Below, in pieces: positions 1 to 11,140 of a stretch of DNA of 64,000 nucleotides. The DNA comes from Rhabdornis inornatus (lineage: Eukaryota; Chordata; Aves; Passeriformes; Rhabdornithidae), in NCBI GenBank assembly GCA_013397075.1, contig VWZS01011030.1, positions 69,334-133,333 on the forward strand, written 5' to 3'. How positions within the stretch are numbered: the stretch's first letter is position 1; every line of letters starts with the position of its first letter. A program made the translations under genes and the position numbers. The notes beneath the pieces were generated by a model. The model saw only the letters and a program-made list of their open reading frames with translations, made no database searches and was not told the DNA's origin.

Positions 1-707
1 ACCCAAACATGCATTTTAATACCAGGTTAAATGCAGCCCACTGGATTCAAATAATGCAATTTAGCCAAATTGCTATTTAATACAGCAGGATCAGAAACTG
101 GAGAGCGCAGTGGGAGGATTTCCTGGATATAATCAGTCAAACCAAACCTGAACCAAAATCAGGCCCAATCCCCATTTCCTCCTTGAAGCAGAGCTGTTAC
201 TGCACACTGGCTGCTATTTTGAATTTCCTTTCAAGCCCAGTGCAGACCTGAACAGAAAAACTCCCCATTAGCTCTTTCCACTGCAGGGTACCAAGCACTT
301 CAGGAGAAGCTGATACCCCCAAGGGGACCCTGTGATGAGGAGCTGCTGCTGAGCCACAGCATCCTTCTGTCCCTGTGCCACACCTACAGACAGGAGTGCT
401 CAGGAGGGGACCCTCCAGCCGTGCTCTGTCCCATCTGGGGACACTCCCAAGTGTGTCTGGGATGCTCTGACACAAGATACCTTCTGGAGCAGTGGCAGTG
501 TTCGGGAAAGGCAGCACTTGGGAAAAGAGCTGCAGCAGCACCATTTCCCTCCAGCCCTGCTGCTGACACTCTCCTGGGGTATTTGCAGTGGAGGAAGGGG
601 GACCATGCTCCCAAGGCCCTGGACAGAGAAAAGGGGCTCAGCTTGGGGAACAGACCTCACCTTCCTTTGCCACTGGCACACAGATCAACTGGCATGAGCT
701 GGAGCTC

Positions 708-1169
708 AAGTCCAGGTGAAGGAAACAACAAGCCCTGAAGTTGTCTGTCCTAGATTTCCCAGTCAGGTTGACAAGTCACTTTGTGACCATTTCTACACTG
801 GGAGTAACCTTCAGACCCTTCTTCATCCCCTAACAGGAATCCCAACCCCAAAAACAAGTCCAAGTGAAGGAAACAACAAGCCCTGAAGTTGTCTGTCCTA
901 GATTTCCCAGTCAGGTTGACAAGTCATTCTGTGACCATTTCTACTATTCTACCATTACTACTGGGAGTAGTAGCATTCAGATCTTTTTTTCACCCTCTAA
1001 CAGGAATCCCAACCCCAAAGACAAGTCCAAGTGAAGGAAACAACAAGCCCTGAAGCTGCCTGTCTTAGATTTCCCTGTCAAGGTGACAAGTCATTCTGTG
1101 ACCATTTCTACTATTCTACCACTGCTACTTTTTTCAACCCCTAACAGAAATTCCAACCCCAAAAACAAG
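708..1169. repeat. Three-copy tandem repeat, unit about 147-167 bp
   Basis: Three head-to-tail copies start at 708, 856 and 1023. Each opens with AAGTCCARGTGAAGG, continues with AACAACAAGCCCTGAAG, and contains TTTCCCAGTCAGGTTGACAA or a close variant. Each ends near TCCCAACCCCAAARACA. The copies are about 148, 167 and 147 bp. The middle copy carries roughly 19 extra bases rich in TACTATTCTACCATTACTAC. Copies 1 and 2 are the most alike, and copy 3 has more changes (GCTGCC for GTTGTC, CCCTGTCAAGG for CCCAGTCAGG). This is a short minisatellite-like array from local duplication. I see no coding or transposon signature in the unit. Confidence 0.93.
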
Positions 1170-1170
1170 A

Positions 1171-1700
1171 CGCGAGGCTAAGCCCCGTGTCCCTTGCCTC
1201 TCCCTGGCTCCTTTTCCACCGGAGCAGTGGCTGGGAGCTGTGCAGGAGCCTGAGCCAGCGTGAGATAACACAGCCAGAACCGGCTCCGGGGCAGCAGCAG
1301 CACCAAGCCCAGCTCTGAGGATGCCGAGCGCGGCACCCCGAGCCAAGGGAGGCTCCACAAGGCTGGGAGGTTCCCAAACCCTGGGATCACCGAGGAACCG
1401 GGGCCGGGAGCGGCAGGGGGAGCTGCAGCCTGCCCGCAGCCCTGCCGGGGGGAAACCGGGGGGAAACCGGGCAGGAGCCGCCTCCCCCGAGCCCTGCTCC
1501 GCAATAGCTGCCATTTACTCTGTGGTGAGTTAATCCGTGACTAAGCCCAGCTCAATGTTTAGTCTGAGGCCGGCGGGGGCTCCCGCAGCCCGGGCAGCGC
1601 AGCAACCCCAAAGCTTCGGATAAAGCTGCTCTGAACACGGCACTGCTGCGGGAAAGCCGCCTGCTTATTGTCGCCAGCATCCTTCTCGCCTTTTGGGGCC
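1171..1700. promoter_or_regulatory. GC- and CpG-rich block, possible CpG island
   Basis: This block of roughly 500 bp is strikingly GC-rich against the AT-rich intron and contains several dozen CpGs by eye, densest at 1310-1510 and 1565-1700. It includes a small internal duplication of GGGGGGAAACC at about 1445-1470. A consensus-like plus-strand splice donor (CTGTG|GTGAGTT) lies at 1524/1525. Intragenic CpG islands in vertebrates often mark alternative or antisense promoters, so this could be the first exon of a plus-strand noncoding transcript. That is inference: I see no clear TATA box and no protein with recognisable domains on either strand. Alternatively it is just a GC-rich intron segment. 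Confidence 0.45.
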
Positions 1701-4700
1701 GTGGCTTCGGGGTTGTTGTTATTTGTTTTTCTGCCTTTTCTTTTTTTAAAAAAAGGAAACTGTTTGTAAAAGTTAGTGCTAAAGGGGCAGGAGATCATAG
1801 GTCCCCCCGGGGTTGAGTAAACGAGTCTGCAAAAAGAATCAGTTCTTCTAACTAGCACACATTAAGCAGACACAAAGAATTTACCAATGAAAATTGTGGA
1901 CTAAGTATGTATTTAATAACTCCCTGATGTTGCTGCAGAAACTCCTTTGAAGAGCTCAGTGGGGTTTTGAACTGAGGGGAGCTCTTACCCCTGTGCAAAA
2001 ACTTTTTAAGAAAGGAAAAGTTTTTACATTTATTTTTAACCTAAGCAGCATCCCCCCGCGCCATGTTTCCAGTTTTAAAAGAACTCCTAAAAGCTTTAGC
2101 TAGGCAAATGCAGAGCAAAAGAAACTAAATAAAGCAAGTCTAGACTTAAAATTCGATCAGAAACATATGGGAGTTCTTCGAGCCCGTGCCTTTTGAGACG
2201 CCCTATCGCTCCCCAACCAGAGTGCACAAAATGTGCTTTCAGTAAAGCATGGCTGTAATTACCAGGGGAGGCCCCGCTCGAAGATGGCTTCTCACAGCAC
2301 AGCCAGAGGACTTCGAAATAAAAGGCTTTCATTTCCACTTATACTTGACATTCTTGCTTGCTTGTGACCACCAGAGAACACTTGTGGAAGGCATGCACAG
2401 AACTCGATTTTATTACACATCCTATAGATCTGAAGCTGTGAACAGAAGCCCATTATTCTCTCCCTTTCCCAGCATCTTGGTTTCCCTATAACCCAGCCCT
2501 CTTGGAGTACCCTGATACGTGACATCGTCTTTGTAGAATTTAACAAGAAAATACTTCAAATCTCTAGGCAGCTTTAGGACTGACTGCAGGCAAATTTATT
2601 TTAAGTGACAGAACAAACCTGGATGTGAGGCATACGGTAAGAGTTTGGTAAACAGTGACTTACTGCAGGTGAGGAATAAATCTGCTTTCCTGTTTGGGGG
2701 ATTATTTAGAGAACTAAGTAGCTTGGTCTTGAGAAAGTTATAATGCTTTGACTGATTTTATTTTTGTACTTTTCTCTGGTTTTCTCTGTTTCAACAAGAT
2801 CCTGAGAGACCCACACCCTCTATTCTTACTTGTATCAACCTAACCTTTATATGGCATCTCTTAACCTCCATCAGCCTCAGGATCTGGAGGACAATCCAAA
2901 CCAGAAGTGAAACTCCTGTACCCATAATGCTTGAAAAACAGAGGAAAGGCACAACTTGTAGACCTAATTAGTCTTCAGTCTGTGCATGCTTAAATTAAAC
3001 TCTGTCCTGCAGCAGAGCAGAGCAGCTACTGCAGAGTCTCCCAAATACCAATTCCAATGGAGTGGAAGTGGGAAAGCCAAGGGGAGGAAAGACACTTGAT
3101 CCTAGTGACACAGGTCATAACAAAGCAGGAAAAGCAGGAAAAGGATGATGACATTGGGAGGAGTACAGCAGGAATCACAGACAGGGATCAGGAGGAGATG
3201 GTGCTTGCAGGGGAAATGAGAAACCACGCTGAGTGGTGATGAAAGGAAAAAGAAGCTGGGGAATATCTGCCTGAGATGGTTCCTTATCCCAGAGTAATGG
3301 TCCAAGAGAGTGAAAATTGCTCGGATTTGTTTCTGTACTGGAAAATGTCATTTTGTTAAACACAAAATGTCTGCTTTAAGCGTTGCCCATGGGATCACTA
3401 TGGTCAGGCAGGTCAGGAAGGGAAGCCTCAGGCACAGAGCACAGCTTTTGGGGGTGGCTGGCAGTTCTGAAGCACTTCTCCAGCTGAACTCAGGCTCTAC
3501 AAATGCACAGAGGGCGTGCTCAGACTGTACTGCCAGGGACTGACTGGGCTGTCCCTACAGCTGAACCCCAAAACTGCCCCAAAATGACCCAGCTGCACCG
3601 TGCTCTCTCAGTAGAAGAATTTTTTGTTCAGTATAAGCAAGTTAAGGTTATTAATTATGCTGTTTTATCAGATATCTATTTCTTTTAAGTGAAAGAAACA
3701 ACAACAAAAAAAAAGAGTGAATGGGAAGAATGTGTCCTTCCACTGGCCACCACTACACTGCAGCAGTATAAATCTCTATAAATTCAAAGGCTTACACTGT
3801 TTGAAAGCACTAGGGTTAGTGAGGTTCCACTGTGTGTGATTTAATTGAATACATATACTCCTTTCAGAGGCAAAGTGGTCCAAAATACGATGTTCCAGCA
3901 GAATAATTTATTATCTACAACTCAAGCTACGTTTTCTATATGACCATAATAAATTCATGTCCATCACACACACATACAAATAGATTGTATGTTTATGTGA
4001 ACACTGCATTTTCAAATTAGTCATTTCAGGGAATTAATATGTCATATGAAAAGCTCAGCTTGAATAAACACAAAATTAATTCAACAGAGCAACCGAGACA
4101 GACTATTATTCTTAAAAAACTGAGTGTTCTTGTTTGCCTTCAGCAGGGAACATGTCAAGCAAGCAAGTGTGCAGTGCATCTGTGGAATACTGTCCCAGCC
4201 TTTCAGAAACCCTAGGTTAGGGTGGTCCAGAGGGTCACAACTGGCCACGAAGAAGAGGAATTTAGGAGTGTTGAGTGGGAATGGTCAGAATGCTGCTCTG
4301 TGCACGGAAGATGGCAACAGAGGGGCCACAAAATCAGCAGGAAGAACATCTGATCTTCTCACAGGAGCTGTGTGCTGGTCTGTGTGCAGCTGCACTGTTT
4401 GCCATCAGTGTGAATCATGGACCCCACTTTTGTACACATCTCTGTTCTGCCTTCCTGCTCAGCTTTGACCTTCCTCTGCCTTGGTGCCTCTCTCTTCTTT
4501 ACTTACCTTGGTGCAAGAAGGGGAGCAAATGTCCTGGTTGTCACCTCCAGCTGGAGTTGCACCTCTTGTCCATGATGTCAAAAATAATGGGGTCAGCACT
4601 GTTGTTAATGGAGCCATGGAGTGCCCTCATTCACTACTGATCCAGTACAGCTCATGGGGGACAGGAGAGTTTCAAGACAGCCTTTCAAGATGCCTGCAGG

Positions 4701-6032
4701 TGCAGGAAGTTCAAATCATCACTGTTACTCTCTGTTTACTCTCAGATGTTTTCTCTTCTAGCATTTGGCAGCCTAGAAATGCACTGCTGTTCGCCCACTC
4801 TTTCAACAAGGCAGGAATTCCCTGCTCAACACTGTAACTCTCATCCTGCAATGCCTTCATGGCAACTACTACTAAACTACTTACAAAACAAAATAATTTC
4901 TTGGGACAAAACGCATCTTCAGGTTCCTGTGTTTCTGTCAAACAACTGCTATTGTTTGGCTCTCTTTCTTCCAGTAGGGAGATGTTAAAAATAAAACCAC
5001 TTCCTTCTACTAACAGTATCTTGAGAAAGAAAATGCTAACGAAGTAAGAAAAGAACCTAAACCAAACCAAACTCGAATTTTTGCTGAAATTCATTCAGTG
5101 CATCAGCTGCCACTCCTGCTATGTTTGAGGTCTGCACTTGCAACATCATCTTTATTCCAGAATCACTTCTTTCAGTGTTCAGTGATGCTTTTCAGGTTCC
5201 TTGTTTTTCTGTCTTTTCCCCTCTTGCATCTCTTACTTACCCTTCCCCATCACATAGATCTGGTCTACACTAAGAGTAATGAAAAGCCATTTCACTGCCA
5301 GATCCTCTCTGCTGAATTTTTAAAGTGACTTGCTACAGTCTCAATGGAATGTCACTTTTTTTTAAAACATTTTTTGTTGAATAAGGCAGGAGCAAGTAGC
5401 TCAGGAACAATACTCTAGAAGGTAACAGCTACCTGAGATGCAGTAGACAGATCAAACCTCAACCCTGTGCAGAACAAGTGATTCTTCAGATATTTTTGTT
5501 CATCTGCCATAGTGAACTGCCCATCAGAAAATTCCTGGGCCACTGAAGATATGAACAGCCTGCCTCTGGCTGATGAAGGGAGATGCTGAGAGAAGTTAAG
5601 AGTCAATGGCACCAGACACGGTACCCAGGCTGTAATATCCCATGAACTTTGTTTTCCTCTATCTTCAGGATAGTCATCTGGGGGAGAGGAATATAAGGGA
5701 AGGCAGTAACAAAATCCTACTGCCAGTCTAAAAGAGAGCCATCCTTTCAGGGGCAGCAGTCACTGAGGCTCCTGGAGCAGAAGTAAAGAGTCTCCTGTAT
5801 CTCTCATGGCATTACAGCTCAGGCAGCTGAAGAATCAGTTCTGTGCAAATGCCATTCCAAATTTCTCATAAGATCAGTACTGCAGAATTACAATGAAACC
5901 ACCAGACTTGCTGTACTGTGACATTTTACATGTTTTTACAACCTGCTGTGACCTCCTTTCTGGCCAAGCCCTCCAATACTTATCCTCATGCAGAACGCTC
6001 CTTCTTTCAGTGCTTCTGTTGTCCCTATTCAT

Positions 6033-6114
6033 TGCAGGGGGTTTGGACTAGATGACCTTTCAAGGTCCCTTTCAAACCAAACGATTCTGTGATTCTATTC
6101 TTTGATTCTATTCC
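6033..6114 (+). mobile_element. CR1 LINE 3'-end fragment, plus orientation
   Basis: The segment reads like the 3' terminus of avian CR1: GGTTTGGACTAGATGACCTT, then CAAGGTCCCTTTCAAACC, then a degenerate run of the octamer GATTCTRT (about four copies). Severe 5' truncation to under 100 bp is typical of CR1. The octamer array marks the 3' end and gives plus orientation. It has no coding capacity. Confidence 0.88.
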
Positions 6115-6309
6115 ATGACCAAAGTTGCAAGAAGAGCCTAGGTTTGCACCTGGCAGTGTGACTGCCCCAAGCAGTGGAGCTCGTGTTTCTGATGGGTGTC
6201 ACAGCCACTGCCACCAGGCTGCTGTTAAGAAAGATTGCCAAATATTGCATTCTATGGCTTGAAAACTGTTTGAAAAACTCTAAAAGACAGAAATGCAAGG
6301 TGACAGATT

Positions 6310-6560
6310 TACAAAGGTGGCAGGGAAGGGATAAGTTGGAAAGAAACCAAGATGGTGAGAAGGAAAGGAAGGAATACATGGGGAAGGGAGACAAATGTAC
6401 CAGGCAGGAAAACAAGTGAAAGGAGGAGGTGAAAGAGGAAGCAAACAGGATGGCCAAGAAAGGGACAGAGACGGAAAGACTGAGAAAAAAAAGGGAAAAC
6501 AGTGAAAAAGGACCCAGTGGAGGAGGGGAAAATGCAGAGCTTCTTTCTAAGAGATAAGAG
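6310..6560 (+). repeat. Purine-rich (A/G) tract of about 250 bp
   Basis: The plus strand is overwhelmingly A and G here, with runs such as AAGGAAAGGAAGGAATACAT and GAGAAAAAAAAGGGAAAA and few pyrimidines. The complementary minus strand has a long open frame (6095-6586) rich in Ser, Phe and Leu. That is a side effect of the pyrimidine bias, since the stop codons are purine-rich. I regard that frame as non-coding. Confidence 0.75.
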
Positions 6561-9500
6561 AAAATAAATGGAGTCTGCTGCTCCAAGCAGCCAGCAGCAG
6601 AAGTAACATATTACTGGGTGTGCATTTCAACAAGAAATGTACATTAGACTGGTAACAAATTACACTATCTTTTCTACAAACGGCTGTCTTTTCTCTGGGC
6701 AGAAATCACAGAAATAATAACTGATATTCTCATAAGTCTTGTGATTTTGGGGTCCTTGGACAGGCAGAGTTGGAAACATACTGACTACAGAAGGGCAGGA
6801 TCCCCCCTGGGAGGGGTCTGTATATTCTTTTGATCACAGACATGAGATGCAGAATTAAATTAAATTATCCTTTGGCTTTCTTTTCTCCTGAGGTTCAGCA
6901 GGATTTTGAATTCCGTCCATGTAACACTTTTGTCTCTTTGCTTGCATGAAACAATCCTAATTGCAGACTATACTTTTGGAATAGAACTTCTGCCAAAGAT
7001 CCATTCAAAGAGGACAGAGAGCTGTGCTCTCCTACTTGGGTGTTCAGATTAAGATCATCCAAGTCAGCATGCAAACACTCTAAGGTGGGCTCTCACTCAT
7101 CCTGCCAGAAGAATCTGGTGCAATGGCTATTTGATTACAATTTATATTCCATTAAAAAATACAGTAGGTAAGCTTTTAAGGCTGCAAGGTCAAACTTTCA
7201 GGAGAAGGAAGATTGCCAGGCTCAGGCAGGATAACCCTTCTGGCCTTATATGCCTATGCACTATGACAGATTTTATTCAGAGGATCATGTGCAATTTTTG
7301 CACAGAATCCCCTTATCATTCAATGCACAGGGTTAGACATTTAATTAAATCTTTTCAAAGACCTCTAATCCATAAAAATCCATCAGAGAAAACTTGGTGA
7401 ATGGTTGATCTGGGCAATCAAAGAGTTGAGTGGGAGCCTGTGGGCTGGGAGACGTTCAGGCAGTAATGCTTTCTGCACTAAAACTGACTTTGTCTGAGAA
7501 TTTCTAACTGCAATTACTGTCAGGTAAAAGTACCTTTTGTGCCAGAAATATGTAATGGTGGCTTACAAGGTAGATTAGCTACCAACACAGCAGGTGATGG
7601 AATTAGCCTTGGTGGCATAATGAAGGGGAGCTGCAGAGCTGCCACCAGCCCTCCCCTGCTGGCTGGCTGTGGGTGGAAAGAAATTGTAGGGACAGTATGT
7701 GAGCAGCACAGTGTGAATTCTCTCCCCAAAGCCTTGGTGGGTCCACAGTAGCACTGCAGGGCAGGACCCAGGGAGAAAAGGACAGCCCCCTTCCACCCCC
7801 ACAAACGCCACGGGCTCTGCTGCCAGGAGAAAAAACATTTCCAATTCAATTGTTTTCCCTGTGGCAAAGCTGAGATTACCATTCAGGATGTTTAAAAGCT
7901 AAAAATCAAGCATCCACAGTAGAACTTAAACTAGTCATGATCAAGCTTTCCACACAGGCAGGCAAACACACATCAGGGTAAGCTGAAGTGCTTCTAGTGC
8001 CTGCCTAAAGCTGTCTTACCAAAGCAAGCACACAGCTGCATTTTCTTTCAAAATACTACTGAAGCCTTTTAAGAGAGAGGGGGAATAATCCCGATTCTGG
8101 CAGTGGGGAATATTTCACAAATCATATATGCTTTGGCATCAAGCCCTTAAAGCCAGGGGCCTTTACTCACAGGCTTTGCTGGGAGAGATCCACCCACCTC
8201 AAGTGGGATTAATTAAAAGAGGCATGTATCATGCAAATAGTTTCTGTTTCCTTACAGAAATATTCAGAGCACATAACCCAAACCAGCTTTAGAATCAGAG
8301 AGAAGCAGGGAAGAAAATTATTTCCTGCTCTCCTAACTCTTTTCCTTTCCCTGTACATCAAGGGAGGAACAGTGAGAAAATGCCAAGAGCTCACCATTTC
8401 TATATAATTCCTTTGATTAAATGCTAATAAAACAGAAGAAAAAAAATTGTGTTTGCAAAGACAGGGGCTGTATCTCATGGAAAGGTGCCAAATTTTCTAC
8501 ACCAAATCTGTGCTAATCTGCTCATTGGACAGGGACGGTGCAAGTCTTACCCCTGAAAATCATCTTTTTATCTTAAGGCGGAACAGGAGAAAATGGAAAC
8601 TTTGTATTTCTTCAGCATGTCAGGATTTTCAGCTCCATGTGACAGGGGCTGCAACAGAAATCTTCTTTGGAAAGTGAGATAAACTTTAAAAAAACTACTT
8701 TCTTCTCAGAAAGCTGAACTATTTCCCTAGATAAGAGAGATCCCAACACTTCAAGGAATCACTGCAGAAAATAGTGGTGGAACAGTCAGAGCACAGAGTC
8801 CCAGTTAAAAAATAAGTCACAGAAAATGCTCAAGTTTCCACAAGAACTCTTCCTCAAAACTCTTTTTTTCCCCTTTTAATATCTCAGACCCATTTTCTGA
8901 GTCAATTTCCTATGATCCTGCAAAGGCTGTTATTAAAACCAGACCAAGCGTAGCTGAAATTCCAGGGCTCAAAAGAAACATTTAATAGGCCAGGAGCTGG
9001 CCACACTGAGCTCTGGCCACACTGTCCCCCTCAGGTGATTTCCCCTGCAGCCCCTTCCCTGGGATTTCCTCCCTCGCAGTTTAGTCAGCAGGAGAAACCT
9101 GAAGTTTCAGCAGAATGGCAAACCCTTCCTTCATTCTTTAGCAGTTTTTGTCTGAGGTTTTCATAGCTCTAAAAGAGAGAACTAGGATCCAGTCCAGAAG
9201 ATGTGTATTGCAGATTATTTTTTTTCCACAAAAATGTCAGGCAGTCTCACATTCAATTCTGTATCCAGCTACAGTATTTTAAAATCACTGACCTCCTTTA
9301 TCCACCACTGCTGTTCATGCCACCAGTGGCGCTCCCGCACTGAGTCGTTCCCAGGCTGCTTACCCATGTGTCTTTTGAGTGCTAGAAAATTCCTTTCTGG
9401 TCTCCATCCCACCTATCACTTAGGCATGAAAAAGATGATCATCAGACATGCTCTTGGCAAGCCACCCCAGGAAAGCAGAGTCCATGCACAACCACAGCAG

Positions 9501-10191
9501 GCAGGGGAAGGAGACGCGCAGGTTCGCAGGGTGAGGGGACAGGAGCCATGGCTCTCTCTGGCAGCACAGCTGGCAAAACTGCACCTCAGCCCTTCAGCTC
9601 ATTCATTTGGCTCTGATGGCACAGAGGAAACAGCAGGGCCAGCACCCTTGGGCTCAGCCCCAAGCTCTCCCAGCCTTGGATGAGCCTTGGGCTTCTTCCC
9701 TTGCAGCACAAAGTTTGGAAAGGTAACTCCAGGTTTCTCCCCTACTTCAAGCTACAGGCTATCCACTAAAGTGAAAGTGTTTAGTGGCTGGGCATTGATG
9801 CAACAACGCCCTTTTCATAGCAAATATATTAAAATACTTCATTCCTTTGATATACCTTATTTATTTATGATTTCTATTATAAAGGGTAATTATATTAGAA
9901 ACACCGAGCCTCAAATTTAAGTTACTGACAACTATGACAGATCTCACCTATTTAAAAGAAAATTCTCCTCCAAAGGTTCTCTTCTCAATTACCATTTTTA
10001 AAATTGAAAATGTGCACATTTTATTTTGTTGCTATTTAGCTGACTCTTTTTTTTCCCCAAACTGTGAGTACTTTCAATGTAACAGTTAATTTATCAAAAA
10101 TGGAGAAACCCCTTTGTTCCAACATTGCCTTATCTGCCCACGCCTCTCGTAATTTAGAACGTTAATGAATCCCTCAGAATCAGAGGTTTTA

Positions 10192-10207
10192 ATATATATA
10201 TATATAA
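10192..10207. repeat. (TA)n microsatellite
   Basis: Eight TA dinucleotides in a row, next to an AT-rich stretch in the terminal intron. Low-level repeat, likely length-polymorphic. Confidence 0.9.
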
Positions 10208-10906
10208 GTGATTACGTCATTGTGAAAATAAACATTAAGGACATTCTCTTCATATAACTTATATAAAAAAGCAGTTAATGCCATAGAAAATTATACAATG
10301 TGCAAAGCCACTGATAAACGCAAAGCCCTGGGAAGGAAAGGAAATAATGCACTGAAGATAACCTTGTTCCTTAACTAATTGCTTGGTACCATATGATGTA
10401 CTCTGCCGGAGAACTAGGGACTGTTTGCAACTGGCTGGAAATCTGGCTTTGCAGGACAAGAATCAAACTCCTACCACTTTCTTCCACTGGGTCTACAAGA
10501 ATTGCTCTTGTTCTGTCCCAGAAGAGCCCTTGCTTCCTCTGGTGAAGCTTCAGAAGGGCAGAAGTGGGGAGCTGCACCCCTGCCCCTCTCCTGGTGGGGG
10601 TACGTGACCTCTCCCTTTCTCTGAGCCCTCATGAGGGTACAACACAACCAAAACTGGGGTTTTAATGTAAGCAAATCAGGGACTTCCAACTGACTGACTA
10701 GAATATTTTTCAATGAAAAAAATCTTCCTATCTCTTCAAACAAGGTACATGCCAAAAACTGGTTCCATCAAACACCTCTGACTGTGCAGGGAATGCCCAG
10801 TTTTGCTTTGCTGCAAGACTTTCTGCACAAGAGCGCTCATAGGGTGCAGAGCGTGTCATGCCAGAGGGAGAGAACCATGGCAGCAGCAGAACACCCAGCT
10901 CCTTAC

Positions 10907-11140
10907 CTTGGCACGCTGGGAGGAGCCCGGCTGGGCCGAGAGGGGACCTGGGGAGGGGCTCCATGGGCTTCAGCACTGGGGAACGGAGGCAGCGCTCCCG
11001 GGCGGAACGGGACCGGGGGAGCCCCCGACTGCGGGCCTGGAGACGGGATGGCAGGAGCGGGTCCTCGGCCAGATAAAGGTCGGGTTGGGGGGTTGTTCAG
11101 TGTAGGCCTCCTCGGAGTTGAAGGACTTGGAGGAGGTGAT
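10907..11140 (-). CDS. DNM3: DNM3 exon e: proline-rich domain
   Basis: This 234-nt exon has phase 2 at both ends. Its first base A completes Arg, and the reading continues SPPPSPSTPRRPTLNNPP, then GRGPAPAIPSPGP, SGAPPVPFRPG and PPQVPSRPSRAPPSVP. The PRD recruits SH3 proteins. PSRPSR corresponds to the PxRPxR amphiphysin-binding motif (PSRPNR in dynamin-1), and the preceding PPQVPSRP region is the endophilin-type site. The two Ser-Pro sites in RSPPPSP keep the spacing of the dynamin-1 phospho-box (Ser774/Ser778), which Cdk5 and GSK3 phosphorylate to control syndapin binding. The acceptor is TATTTCACCAG (AG at 11142-11141) and the donor GCCAAG|GTAAGG (GT at 10906-10905). If the donor is not used, the frame reads AGG TAA and stops at once. 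The tail exon (typically SRRPPP...) is not in the window. Confidence 0.95.

Larger units (their letters stand above)
1..10906 (-). other. DNM3: DNM3 terminal intron (3' end outside window)
   Basis: This is the intron after the PRD exon. I searched by eye on the minus strand for the short final exon, expected to encode a basic/proline segment ending near LLD and a stop. I did not find it, so the intron extends past position 1. Listed separately are the tandem repeat at 708-1169, the CpG-rich block at 1171-1700, a CR1 tail at 6033-6114, a purine tract at 6310-6560 and a TA microsatellite at 10192-10207. In 1-700, 1700-6030, 6560-10190 and 10210-10900 I see only unique-looking AT-rich intron sequence. 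Open frames there (for example plus 9201-9683) have no recognisable domain. Confidence 0.85.

Noticed and set aside
1321..1533. Plus-strand 70-codon frame in the CpG-rich block
   Set aside because: Arg/Gly/Pro-rich translation is typical of GC-rich non-coding DNA. No homologue is recognised, although the block may still be a noncoding first exon.
6095..6586. 163-codon minus-strand open frame
   Set aside because: It arises from the purine-rich tract on the plus strand. The translation is low-complexity Ser/Phe/Leu and runs into a CR1 tail.
9201..9683. 160-codon plus-strand open frame
   Set aside because: Composition changes along its length, it has no domain, and there is no promoter or splice context. 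Likely chance.
10728..10976. Minus-strand frame overlapping the end of the PRD exon
   Set aside because: It is in a different frame from DNM3. In the DNM3 frame translation stops at AGG TAA right after the exon.
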